Positions 21,272 to 28,562 of a stretch of 38,361 bases of DNA are shown piece by piece (the first letter of the stretch is position 1; every line of letters begins with the position of its first letter). The notes below the pieces were generated by a model. That model had not been told where the DNA came from. It worked only from the letters and a program-made list of their open reading frames with translations, and made no database searches. The position numbers and the translations under genes are program-made. The stretch spans positions 1-38,361 of the forward strand of contig PAAY01000015.1 of NCBI GenBank assembly GCA_002698985.1, given 5' to 3'. This DNA comes from Saprospirales bacterium (GTDB lineage: Bacteria > Bacteroidota > Bacteroidia > Chitinophagales > Saprospiraceae).

Positions 21272-22951
21272 ATGAGCAACAATACTGAAACATCAGAAAA
21301 GGAATCCCTCAATTTTTTAGAGGAAATCATTGAAAGAGATCTTGCCGAAGGTAAGAACGACGGTGCCGTGCGCACCCGTTTCCCGCCGGAGCCCAATGGC
21401 TACCTGCACATCGGGCATGCCAGCGCCATCTGCATCAATTTTGGCCTGGCCCAGAAATACAACGGCACCTGCAACCTTCGCTTTGACGATACCAACCCCG
21501 TTACCGAAGAAACGGAATACGTTGAAAGCATCCTGAAAGATGTGCGTTGGCTGGGCTTTGAACCGGACAACATCTTCTATGCTTCCGACTATTTCGAAAA
21601 GCTCTATGAGTTTGCGGTCAAGCTCATCAAAATGGGCCTCGCCTATGTGGACGATTCCACCCCCGAGGAAATAGCCAAAATGAAAGGCACACCCACCCAG
21701 CCCGGTGTTGACAGTCCGTATCGCAACCGCAGCGTTGAAGAAAATCTCGACCTCTTCGAGCGCATGCGCAAGGGGGAGTTCGAAGAGGGCAGCAAGGTAC
21801 TCAGGGCCAAAATTGACATGGCCTCGCCCAATATGATCATGCGTGACCCCGTGCTGTACCGCATCAAATTTGCCCACCACCACCGCACCGGTGACCAGTG
21901 GTGCATCTACCCGTTGTACGACATGGCCCACGGTCAGTGCGATTCCATTGAAAAAATCACCCACTCCATCTGCACCCTGGAGTTTGCACCTCACCGGGAG
22001 TTGTACGATTGGCTCATCGAAAAACTGGAAATCTTCCCGAGCAAGCAGTACGAATTTGCCCGCCGAAACCTCACCTACACGGTGATGTCAAAACGGAAAC
22101 TGCTGCAACTGGTAAACGAAAAATACGTGGCCGGCTGGGACGATCCCCGCATGCCCACCATCTCCGCCATGCGCCGCAGGGGTTATCCGCCAGCAGCCAT
22201 CAGGGAGTTCGTGAAACGCATCGGCGTCAGCAAGCGGGAGAACATCGTGGACATCAGCCTGCTGGAGTTTTGCGTCCGTGAAGAGCTCAACAAAGTTTCC
22301 AAACGGGTAATGGCAGTACTGGACCCCATCAAGGTGGTGCTCACCAATTACCCAGAAGGGCAAACCGAAATGCTGGAAACCGAAAACAACCCGGAAGACC
22401 CCAACAGCGGCAACAGGGAGCTGCCCTTTTCCAGAGAGCTTTGGATCGAGCGGGGTGATTTCATGGAAAACCCACCGAAGAAATTTTTCAGACTCTCACC
22501 AGGGGGCCTTGCCAGGCTGAAAAGTGCTTACATCATCCAGTGCGATGAAGTGGTGAAAAACGATGCTGGAGAAATCGTGGAGCTTCGTTGCACCTACTTC
22601 CCGGACTCCAAAAGTGGGCAGGACACTTCGGGCCTCCGGCCCAAAGCCACCATTCACTGGCTGTCAGTGCCACATGCCATCAGCGCTGAGGTGCGCCTCT
22701 ACGATCGCCTCTTCCAGGTGGAAGATCCCTCCGCCGATGAGCGGGATTTCAAAGAGTTGCTAAACCCGGATTCGCTCATCGTCAAAAACGCCTGGCTGGA
22801 GCCCAGCCTTGCCGATGTGACCGCGGGGGAGTACTACCAGTTCATCCGCCTGGGCTATTTCACGCCCGACCCCGATACCCGGCCAGGCAAGCTCGTCTTC
22901 AACCGGACCGCCACGCTGAGGGATGACTGGGCGAAGATGAAGGGAAAGTGA
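21272..22951 (+). CDS. glnS: GlnS, glutamine-tRNA ligase
   Basis: A 559-residue class I aminoacyl-tRNA synthetase of full length. HIGH is at residues 46-49 in PPEPNGYLHIGHAS, and the second ATP motif is VMSKRKL (MSKRK at 272-276). RFDDTNP, DQWCIYPLYDMAHG and the C-terminal beta-barrel anticodon domain (from about residue 340) are all present. It charges tRNA-Gln directly, so this lineage does not rely only on the GatCAB transamidation route. The ATG at 21272 is the only start that gives a normal N-terminus. The serpin gene is divergent. Confidence 0.97.
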   Translation: MSNNTETSEKESLNFLEEIIERDLAEGKNDGAVRTRFPPEPNGYLHIGHASAICINFGLAQKYNGTCNLRFDDTNPVTEETEYVESILKDVRWLGFEPDNIFYASDYFEKLYEFAVKLIKMGLAYVDDSTPEEIAKMKGTPTQPGVDSPYRNRSVEENLDLFERMRKGEFEEGSKVLRAKIDMASPNMIMRDPVLYRIKFAHHHRTGDQWCIYPLYDMAHGQCDSIEKITHSICTLEFAPHRELYDWLIEKLEIFPSKQYEFARRNLTYTVMSKRKLLQLVNEKYVAGWDDPRMPTISAMRRRGYPPAAIREFVKRIGVSKRENIVDISLLEFCVREELNKVSKRVMAVLDPIKVVLTNYPEGQTEMLETENNPEDPNSGNRELPFSRELWIERGDFMENPPKKFFRLSPGGLARLKSAYIIQCDEVVKNDAGEIVELRCTYFPDSKSGQDTSGLRPKATIHWLSVPHAISAEVRLYDRLFQVEDPSADERDFKELLNPDSLIVKNAWLEPSLADVTAGEYYQFIRLGYFTPDPDTRPGKLVFNRTATLRDDWAKMKGK

Positions 22952-22954
22952 CCG

Positions 22955-22992
22955 TCAGGCGCTGACTTAGGGTCAGCTCCTGAATTATGAGA
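22955..22992. repeat. 38-bp dispersed repeat, copy A
   Basis: It matches 23641-23678 at 32 of 38 positions. The left end contains a GTCAG/CTGAC mini-palindrome (22954-22966). It lies between glnS and the antitoxin gene. Confidence 0.6.
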
Positions 22993-22998
22993 AATCCT

Positions 22999-23006
22999 TA
23001 GCTTTG
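22999..23006 (+). promoter_or_regulatory. -7 promoter element for the antitoxin gene
   Basis: TAGCTTTG, a full TAnnTTTG match, 18 bp before the ATG at 23025. Confidence 0.5.
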
Positions 23007-23024
23007 GTAGCAAAACAACTACCG

Positions 23025-23288
23025 ATGGATATCCGAGCAGAAAAATTGTGGTTGATTGAACAGATTGCCAAACTGAAGGATGAGCGGCTCATCAAGGCGA
23101 TTAAGAGCTTATTGGAAACAGTAACGCAATCATCTACAACTGAGTTGGACCTGGATTTTTGGGATGCACTTTCAGAGGATCAAAAAAAGAAAATTGAGAA
23201 TGCGATATTAGAGATGGACGAAGGAAAAGGAATACCACATGATTTGGTTATGGAAGAGTTCAGGACCAGATACCAGAATGGAAAATGA
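23025..23288 (+). CDS. Putative antitoxin of a ParE/RelE-type module
   Basis: An 87-residue acidic helical protein. The ATG at 23025 is preferred to a TTG at 23004, because that TTG lies in the promoter element. The pattern is that of Bacteroidota addiction-module antitoxins: an N-terminal IRAEKLWLIEQIAKLKDERLI helix, a Leu-rich middle, then DFWDALSEDQKKKIENAILEMDEGKGIPHDLVMEEFRTRY. The GKGIPHD-VMEEF ending is common in partners of ParE/RelE toxins. Its stop codon overlaps the toxin start as ATGA, the usual translationally coupled arrangement, but the toxin is broken (see next entry), so this is now an orphan. Confidence 0.75.
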   Translation: MDIRAEKLWLIEQIAKLKDERLIKAIKSLLETVTQSSTTELDLDFWDALSEDQKKKIENAILEMDEGKGIPHDLVMEEFRTRYQNGK

Positions 23289-23374
23289 AGTAAAGTGTTA
23301 AATTGTCGCCTGAGGCCAAGGAAGAATTCAGTCTGATTTTGGATTACCTTGAATCCAGATTTGGCAACCGGGAA
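23285..23374 (+). pseudogene. Broken ParE/RelE-like toxin gene
   Basis: The ATG at 23285 overlaps the antitoxin stop (ATGA). The reading frame is ATG AAG TAA, then SVKLSPEAKEEFSLILDYLE and SRFGNRE. K-L-S-P-E-A-x-x-E-F-x-x-I-L-x-Y-L is the typical first helix of ParE/RelE toxins, which are usually about 95 residues. Codon 3 is a stop where Tyr (TAT/TAC) would be usual, and similarity ends near 23374, where a dispersed repeat begins. About two thirds of the gene is missing, including the catalytic sheet. An alternative start at the TTG at 23303 would avoid the stop but not the truncation. Confidence 0.7.
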
Positions 23375-23413
23375 GTTAGCTCCTGTGATAGCGGTACCGA
23401 AAGGAACCAACAA
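23373..23413. repeat. 41-bp dispersed repeat, copy A
   Basis: It matches 23713-23753 at 36 of 41 positions. Its left edge is where the toxin sequence is lost, and its right edge abuts the palindromic element at 23414. Confidence 0.65.
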
Positions 23414-23630
23414 CATGAGTCATCCCGAATTGGCATTTACTCGTCCCGTAGGGACGAAATATTTGTAGCAAAGCGCCAAATTTCGCTCTTTGCGTGCCGT
23501 AGGTACGCTACCAAGGGATTCACATAGCGTACCTACGGCACGCAAATCCAGAATATTCGATAAAGTTCTACAAATATGTTGCCCCTAACGGGGCAATGTA
23601 CAGGGCAGGTTAAATTCGGGATGGCTCATG
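23414..23630. mobile_element. 217-bp nested palindromic element with terminal inverted repeats
   Basis: The ends CATGAGTCATCCCGAATT (23414-23431) and AATTCGGGATGGCTCATG (23613-23630) are inverted repeats with one mismatch in 18. Inside, in order, are CGTCCC/GGGACG (23442-23456); ATATTTGTAG (23459-23468) pairing with CTACAAATAT (23568-23577); a perfect 22-bp stem (23489-23510 with 23525-23546) around a 14-nt loop; and TTGCCCC/GGGGCAA (23579-23596). No ORF of note is inside. It looks like a composite of REP-type palindromes or a MITE. Confidence 0.65.
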
Positions 23631-23640
23631 GATGTTCGTA

Positions 23641-23678
23641 TCAGACGCTGAGATCGGGTCAGCTCCTGAATTCCGAGA
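23641..23678. repeat. 38-bp dispersed repeat, copy B
   Basis: Same orientation as 22955-22992, 32 of 38 identical. The two copies bracket the antitoxin, the broken toxin and the palindromic element. Confidence 0.6.
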
Positions 23679-23697
23679 CTTATTGCAACAAAAGAAA

Positions 23698-23726
23698 ACA
23701 GGAGCTATCTGAAAGTTAGCTCCTGT
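23698..23726. repeat. Hairpin in the repeat island
   Basis: ACAGGAGCTA (23698-23707) pairs with TAGCTCCTGT (23717-23726) over a 9-nt loop. The right arm is part of dispersed repeat copy B at 23713-23753. Confidence 0.55.
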
Positions 23727-23753
23727 GAAGGTGGCACCGATAGGAACCAACAA
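23713..23753. repeat. 41-bp dispersed repeat, copy B
   Basis: 36 of 41 identical to 23373-23413, in the same orientation. It abuts the hairpin at 23754-23785. Confidence 0.65.
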
Positions 23754-23785
23754 AGAAGGCACCCGTGTTTCCACTGGTGCCTTCT
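23754..23785 (-). terminator. Hairpin downstream of the lipoprotein gene
   Basis: AGAAGGCACC (23754-23763) pairs with GGTGCCTTCT (23776-23785), a 10-bp stem with a 12-nt loop. It lies 31 bp past the stop of the minus-strand lipoprotein gene and is followed on that strand by a short T-rich run. Confidence 0.5.
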
Positions 23786-23816
23786 GACGTTTTACTCAGC
23801 TCAAATTTTCAGGTGC

Positions 23817-24635
23817 TTACTTCCACCATTTCTTGATCAGGATTACGTGTTGTGTTCCATCGGGAGCGGTCAGGATCGCTTTGCGGTCGCAGCTGCCATC
23901 GCCGTAATCGATGGTGACGGTTTTGTCTTCAACGGTGAGGCTGAGGACGCCAGCTACCCGCCATGGGCAGGTCTTTTTGCGGATCACCGGTTCCAGAATT
24001 TCAGTGGAGTAGGCCTTGCCGTGGCGGTTCACGCCGCTGCTGCCACCGGTGATGGCAAATACATTGTCGAAGCAGGTGGGCGTGTCAGCACCCTCGATTT
24101 GGGTGATGAAATGATCGGCCTGCCAGGTGGCAACATCGCCGTTGGGGAAGGTGATCTGACCGTCAACGGTGCGTTGGAAAGTCACATTGCCATCGGCGTC
24201 AGGACCGAGGTTGGTAAGGGTTTTAGTGCCTTCGATCTGAGCATCGTCAATGAAGAAATCAACGAAAGTGGTCGTGCGGGTAGCGCCTTCGTTGCTCATG
24301 GTGTCACTCACGGTCACCACGATCTGGCCTTTGCGGATGCGGCCGTTGGGTCCTTCGCAGCCGTCGCCAAAATCAATGGTGATGGTGCGGGGGTAGGAGC
24401 CATCGGCAGGTTCTACGGTTACTTCGGGGCAGTCTTGTCCGGCGCCACGGGTTTCGATGGCCAGGTCCACCTGGTCTTCAACGTCGGCGTACAAATCTTC
24501 GGAAGTGGTCTGGTCGGTGGAAGCCACCATCTGTTCGGAATCTTCAAAGCCAAGGGTGAGATCTTCTTTGTTGCAAGCGGTAAGGAAAACGCCCAATGCA
24601 AGGGCAAACACAGCGAACCATTTGATCTGTTTCAT
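23817..24635 (-). CDS. Lipoprotein of unknown function
   Basis: A 272-residue SpII lipoprotein (MKQIKWFAVFALALGVFLTAC, Cys21). An acidic linker follows the lipid anchor. The mature part is beta-rich with two similar motifs: PRTITIDFGDGCEGPNGRIRKGQIVV near 83-110 and KTVTIDYGDGSCDRKAILT near the C-terminus. The TIDxGDGxC-[DG]-x-[IK] motif occurs in many Bacteroidota surface lipoproteins, but I know no assigned function. Several Cys residues could form disulfides. It follows the glutamate dehydrogenase gene by 301 bp and a strong terminator, so it is transcribed separately. Confidence 0.8.
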   Translation of the reverse strand: MKQIKWFAVFALALGVFLTACNKEDLTLGFEDSEQMVASTDQTTSEDLYADVEDQVDLAIETRGAGQDCPEVTVEPADGSYPRTITIDFGDGCEGPNGRIRKGQIVVTVSDTMSNEGATRTTTFVDFFIDDAQIEGTKTLTNLGPDADGNVTFQRTVDGQITFPNGDVATWQADHFITQIEGADTPTCFDNVFAITGGSSGVNRHGKAYSTEILEPVIRKKTCPWRVAGVLSLTVEDKTVTIDYGDGSCDRKAILTAPDGTQHVILIKKWWK

Positions 24636-24936
24636 AACGGGTTACTTTTTTTGGTTGATGAAAAATCAGGGAAAATTGGGCAGTTGCCGATGTGCACCTC
24701 AACAACTGCCCGGGGAGTTTGTCAAAATCCGGCCCCCTGACCCTTCAAACGATGTGGGGTTTAATGACCCTAAAATTTTTTTTATTGCTGAAAACAAGTG
24801 GTCGAACCAGGTGGTCAAACCTGAGGTTTCCGAAACCTCACAAAGTTTTACAAAGGTTGCGAAGCGAACAAAAAAAATGGCGGGATGATTCCCGCCACTT
24901 GTATTCAAAGAAATATGTCTTGTAAACTGCCACCCA
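24636..24936. other. Spacer between the dehydrogenase gene and the lipoprotein gene
   Basis: It holds the dehydrogenase terminator (24869-24899), a GAGGTTT/AAACCTC hairpin (24823-24839) and a GGGCAGTTG/CAACTGCCC hairpin (24678-24711). No clear TAnnTTTG element for the lipoprotein gene is visible. Confidence 0.5.
24869..24899 (-). terminator. Intrinsic terminator of the dehydrogenase gene
   Basis: On the minus strand an 8-bp GC-rich stem (TGGCGGGA/TCCCGCCA, loop of 4) is followed by a run of eight T. It lies 38 bp after the stop of the Glu dehydrogenase gene, a textbook rho-independent terminator. Confidence 0.85.
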
Positions 24937-26379
24937 TTATGGGAAGATACCCATTGACTGGTAGTCAGCTCCGATGAGGCGGATGGCATTGACGAAGGCT
25001 GCTGTACGCATGTCAATGTTTTCCGTCTTCGCAATGTCACGGGTGGTATTGTAGGCATTGATCATGGATTCTTCCAGTCCGGAGCGCACGAGGTCGATCT
25101 CATCGGCGCCTTTGGCAATTTTCCTGATCAGGTCTTCCGGAACATTTTTGCCGGCCATTTCCTCGAAGAGGCGGATGAGGTTTTCAGTTGCTTTCTGCTC
25201 GTAGCGCTTGTCCATCCGGCCAAAGCGCATGTGGGAGAGGTTTTTCAGCCACTCAAAGTAGGATACCGTCACACCACCTGCGTTGAGGTAAACGTCCGGA
25301 ATGATGAGGATGCCTTTCTTCAACAGCACCTCTTCGGCAACAGAAGAAATCGGGCCGTTGGCGGCTTCACCGATGATCTTTGCTTTGATCTTGTCGGCGT
25401 TTTTGTAGTTGATCTGGTCTTCCAGCGCTGCAGGGATGAGGATGTCGCACTCCAGTTCCAATACCTTGTCACGGTCTTCCTTGCCGTATTTTTTGGCGTC
25501 GGAATAATTCATGATGGAACCGGTTTCCATCTTGACCTGGATCAGTTTGTTGACATCGATGCCTTTTTCATTGTAGATGAATCCATCTGCTTCGCCAACG
25601 GCAATGATGACGGCATCTCCTTCTTCCTGAGAGATAGAGGCGGAGAATGAACCCACATTTCCAAGACCCTGAACGACGACCTTCTTGCCGGCGATACCGG
25701 GCGTGAGGCCGAGCTTCTTCATGTCTTCGGTGTTGTTGCAGGCCTCTCGCAGGCCGTAAAACACACCGCGTCCTGTGGCTTCCGTACGTCCACGAATACC
25801 GAACTGGTTGACAGGTTTGCCGGTGACACAACCTGCGGCATCCAACTCGTTTTCACGCAGGGTGCGGTAGGTGTCGTAAATCCAGGCCATTTCACGCTGG
25901 CCGGTTCCATAGTCTGGTGCCGGTACGTCGATGGCCGGGCCGATGAAATTGCGGCGTACCAGCTCGTAGGTGTAGCGGCGGGTGATCTTTTCGAGGTCTT
26001 CGTCGGAATACTCCCAGGGGTTCACCTTCACGCCACCTTTTGCACCACCGAAGGGCACGTGCACGATGGCACATTTGTAAGACATCAGCGTGGCAAGGGC
26101 CATCACTTCCTCCTGGTTCACGTGGTTGCTGAACCGGATACCACCTTTGGTTGGCAGGCGGTGGTGGCTGTGCTGCACACGATAGGCTTCAATAACGCGC
26201 ACCTCCTTTTTCCCTGTTTGCTGGTTGGTCACCTTGATAGGGAAACGGATGGCATAAATGGCATTGCAAACCTTGATCTGGTCCAACAGACCGCGCTCCA
26301 GATGGGTGTATGGAGCCGCCTTCTCGAAGAAGTTGTCAACGGTCTGGTAAAAACTAATGGGTTGTTTCTGCTTCGTCAT
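24937..26379 (-). CDS. Glu/Leu/Phe/Val-type dehydrogenase, probably glutamate dehydrogenase
   Basis: A 480-residue enzyme. The start is placed at the ATG at 26379 (MTKQKQPISFYQ); the longer frame runs into the ccmD-like gene and is not typical. Substrate residues are Lys78 in LPTKGGIRF, Lys102 in SYKCAI, and the catalytic Lys114 in PFGGAKGGVK. The nucleotide-binding motif is GLGNVGS near 235, and the domain with NAGGVTVSYFEW follows. It converts glutamate to 2-oxoglutarate and ammonium, or the reverse; coenzyme preference is not clear. It overlaps the upstream ccmD-like gene by 26 bp, so it may be translationally coupled. A strong terminator follows. Confidence 0.93.
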   Translation of the reverse strand: MTKQKQPISFYQTVDNFFEKAAPYTHLERGLLDQIKVCNAIYAIRFPIKVTNQQTGKKEVRVIEAYRVQHSHHRLPTKGGIRFSNHVNQEEVMALATLMSYKCAIVHVPFGGAKGGVKVNPWEYSDEDLEKITRRYTYELVRRNFIGPAIDVPAPDYGTGQREMAWIYDTYRTLRENELDAAGCVTGKPVNQFGIRGRTEATGRGVFYGLREACNNTEDMKKLGLTPGIAGKKVVVQGLGNVGSFSASISQEEGDAVIIAVGEADGFIYNEKGIDVNKLIQVKMETGSIMNYSDAKKYGKEDRDKVLELECDILIPAALEDQINYKNADKIKAKIIGEAANGPISSVAEEVLLKKGILIIPDVYLNAGGVTVSYFEWLKNLSHMRFGRMDKRYEQKATENLIRLFEEMAGKNVPEDLIRKIAKGADEIDLVRSGLEESMINAYNTTRDIAKTENIDMRTAAFVNAIRLIGADYQSMGIFP

Positions 26380-26593
26380 GATGAGAAATTTGGTTTTCCA
26401 ATTTGGTGAGCTTTCGATCCAGTGAATACAGGTACAATACCATGCCGATAAACAGGATTGCAATCACCGCCACCACTACATACATCTTGCCCATGCTGCG
26501 CATGAAGTCAGCTTCCTGTTGGGCCATCAGTGTGGTCGTGGAAAGTGCGAGAAGTGCAAAACAGGCAAAAGTTCTTGCGACTGTTCTAATCAT
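26354..26593 (-). CDS. CcmD-like small membrane protein
   Basis: A 79-residue protein. The ATG at 26593 (MIRTVARTFACFALLALSTT) gives a signal sequence; one at 26611 is also possible. The later part has one membrane helix, YVVVAVIAILFIGMVLYLYS, followed by LDRKLTKLENQI, the usual layout of Bacteroidota CcmD, which holds haem-charged CcmE near the CcmABC transporter. It lies 129 bp downstream of the ccmC-like gene, and its end overlaps the start of the dehydrogenase gene by 26 bp. Such small genes are often missed in annotation. Confidence 0.75.
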   Translation of the reverse strand: MIRTVARTFACFALLALSTTTLMAQQEADFMRSMGKMYVVVAVIAILFIGMVLYLYSLDRKLTKLENQISHHDEAETTH

Positions 26594-26722
26594 CGGTATT
26601 GAGTTGTTCATTCCTGTCCGAAAACGGCGGCAAAACTCGCCTAATTTTTCAGACAACCAAAGTGTGGGATGGTGATATTCGTTATCAATTTTCAGACAAA
26701 GTTGTCAGCAATTCGATTCGTA

Positions 26723-27778
26723 TCAATGCCCCCAAAGCAGTTTTTCCCGAAGGGTATTCATTCTGTATAGCAACTGCGATGCCCAAAGTCCGATCAGCGT
26801 CCAGCCGATGATGGCGGGGTAAAAGACCAGTCGCATCGTATTGTCGAGATCCTCGCTGCCGAAAGCGATATTGCCGCCGGCACCGGGATGGAGGCTGTCG
26901 GTCAGCTTCGGAATGACATAGAGCAGGGGAATTAGGGTAGAGAAAGCGAAAATGTTGTAAACGGCGCTGATGCGGGCTTTGCGTTCCGGATCCTCTATTG
27001 CGAAGCGAAGGACAAAGTAAGCCCCGTAGATGAGCAGGCCGATGGCCGTCATGTTCTGTTTTACATCGCCGCTCCAGGGCTCGCCCCAGGTGTAGGTGGC
27101 CCACATGGCTCCGGTGGCCAGCCCCATGGCACCAAAAACCAAACCTGTAGTGGTCAAGGCTGCGGCCCAGCGGTCGTTTTTCAGGTCTTTTCTTCGCAAA
27201 AAATTGATGCTGTGCACCAGTGCCCCGATGAACAGTAAAAACATGGCGAACCACATGGGCACGTGGTAATAGGTATTGCGGATGGTCTCGCCCAAAATGT
27301 TGCGGAACGGAAATGTGATGGCGTCTTTTTCGTGCAGCTTCTCGATGGGAGCGTTCCAGGCTGCGCCTGAGCCAGGTGCTACATTCGTCTTTTTCTGACT
27401 GATCCGGATGCCGCCGGGATATACATGCGCCCCATCCACGGGACTGTCGATCAGGAGTGAAGCATCCGCCTGGTCAGCATCTTGCGGCAAGTGCGGTGGC
27501 AAAACAAAGTGCAGCACCAGGTGGCGGTCATCCTTTACCTCGATGGCCTGGGCGGCCAGGGCATGTTCCTGATCCAACTTGAGCCAAGCCCTCAACTGAC
27601 CCTCGGCAGCTTTGTAAAAGGAGTTGTAGCCAGTGACCTCCATCTTCACGGTATCACCAGCACTGATGAACTGTGGCCTGATGTCGCTGATGCCGGTTTT
27701 CAATGGCGTCAGCAAACCCATGCCGAAACTGTACAGCACCAATAACGGACCCAATATTTTCCACCAATTTTTTTTCAT
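26723..27778 (-). CDS. CcmC/CcsA-type cytochrome c biogenesis haem protein
   Basis: A 351-residue membrane protein. The first helix (WWKILGPLLVLYSFGMG) is followed by a periplasmic domain of ~150 residues (about 30-170) not present in enterobacterial CcmC, then six helices. The haem-handling Trp-rich motif reads WATYTWGEPWSGD near residue 235, and His residues flank it (YYHVPMW near 170 and others). These belong to the CcmC/CcsA haem-handling superfamily, which passes haem to CcmE. The Bacteroidota form with an N-terminal insertion is known. Its neighbours ccmB and ccmD support the role. CcmA, CcmE and CcmF are not in the window. Confidence 0.9.
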   Translation of the reverse strand: MKKNWWKILGPLLVLYSFGMGLLTPLKTGISDIRPQFISAGDTVKMEVTGYNSFYKAAEGQLRAWLKLDQEHALAAQAIEVKDDRHLVLHFVLPPHLPQDADQADASLLIDSPVDGAHVYPGGIRISQKKTNVAPGSGAAWNAPIEKLHEKDAITFPFRNILGETIRNTYYHVPMWFAMFLLFIGALVHSINFLRRKDLKNDRWAAALTTTGLVFGAMGLATGAMWATYTWGEPWSGDVKQNMTAIGLLIYGAYFVLRFAIEDPERKARISAVYNIFAFSTLIPLLYVIPKLTDSLHPGAGGNIAFGSEDLDNTMRLVFYPAIIGWTLIGLWASQLLYRMNTLREKLLWGH

Positions 27779-27816
27779 TGACTTTTTATTGAGGAATCGA
27801 GGAATGAAGAATCGAG

Positions 27817-27865
27817 CCCTAAACCCTAAACCCTAAACCCTACACTCTACACCCTAAACCCTACA
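27817..27865. repeat. Seven-unit CCCTAAA-type tandem repeat
   Basis: Seven consecutive 7-bp units read CCCTAAA x3, CCCTACA, CTCTACA, CCCTAAA, CCCTACA, in the 114-bp gap between ccmB and the ccmC-like gene. The unit equals the plant-type telomere repeat, but here it is an ordinary bacterial spacer microsatellite. Confidence 0.9.
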
Positions 27866-27871
27866 CCAAAT

Positions 27872-27892
27872 AGACGTTGCAGTGCAACGTCT
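27872..27892. repeat. Perfect palindrome after ccmB
   Basis: AGACGTTGCA (27872-27881) and TGCAACGTCT (27883-27892) are perfect inverted repeats around one base. This ACGTTGCA...TGCAACGT form is a common intergenic palindrome in the phylum. It ends exactly at the ccmB stop codon (27893). Confidence 0.7.
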
Positions 27893-28552
27893 CTACTCGC
27901 GCCACAGCATCGGGAAGAGCACCAGACCGAGGCCGAGCAGCAGCAGGTCGATACCTGCCAGCATGATGATGTCGTCCCTGATCATGGAGCCTTGCAGCAG
28001 GCCGATGGAGTGGGCGCTCAAATTTACGAGTACCAGCAACACCGGGATGATGACCGGAAACCCGAGGATGGTCATCATGGTACTGCTGTTGCTCGTTTTT
28101 GCGGCGATAGCCGCTATGAAAGTAAAAGTGACCGAAAAGCCGATGCTTCCCAAAACCACGGCCAGGACGAACAGCCCGGGGTCTTCCAGGGGATTGCCGG
28201 CCACCAGCAGCAAAGCTGCGGCATTCAGCCCGCCCAGCAGTAGCAGGAGCAGGATGTTGTACAGGGTTTTTGACAATAAAATGGCAAGCGGGTTGGCCAG
28301 TTGGTAATAGTACAGCTGCCGGTTTCCGCTTTCCTGCACAAAACTCTTTACCACCGCATTGATGGATGCAAAGAGCATGATGATCCAGAATAAGACATTC
28401 CAGAGTTGCGGACTGATCTGCTGGAAGGAGATAAAAACGATGAACACCGTGCTCAGCACATACAGCAAAATGCCGCTGAGGGCATGACGCTGGCGCCATT
28501 CCAGCTTTACCTCCTTGCCCAGCAAAAACCATATTTCCGACCACAAACTCAT
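27893..28552 (-). CDS. ccmB: CcmB-type haem exporter membrane subunit
   Basis: A 219-residue protein with six predicted helices. The ATG at 28552 (MSLWSEIWFLLGKEVKLEWRQR) is chosen because the N-terminal amphipathic stretch with KEVKLEWR is the CcmB signature; the longer frame to 28603 overlaps kynU. LLLLGGLNAAALLLV and SSTMMTILGFPVIIPVLLV are also typical. CcmB pairs with the ATPase CcmA to drive haem release onto CcmE. It follows kynU by 10 bp and is followed by the repeat-filled gap and the ccmC-like gene. Confidence 0.9.
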   Translation of the reverse strand: MSLWSEIWFLLGKEVKLEWRQRHALSGILLYVLSTVFIVFISFQQISPQLWNVLFWIIMLFASINAVVKSFVQESGNRQLYYYQLANPLAILLSKTLYNILLLLLLGGLNAAALLLVAGNPLEDPGLFVLAVVLGSIGFSVTFTFIAAIAAKTSNSSTMMTILGFPVIIPVLLVLVNLSAHSIGLLQGSMIRDDIIMLAGIDLLLLGLGLVLFPMLWRE

Positions 28553-28562
28553 CTGCGGGTTG

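Noticed and set aside
23303-23527. 74-codon frame as an intact small protein
   Set aside because: Only its first ~24 codons resemble a toxin; the rest is translation of the dispersed repeat and palindromic element.
23847-24740. 297-codon plus-strand frame opposite the lipoprotein gene
   Set aside because: The lipoprotein has a lipobox and repeated TIDxGDG motifs; the plus frame is low in domain-like features and runs through the lipoprotein start and spacer.
27817-27865. CRISPR array or true telomere
   Set aside because: Units are 7 bp without spacers, and no cas genes or chromosome-end features are present, so it is a plain tandem repeat.
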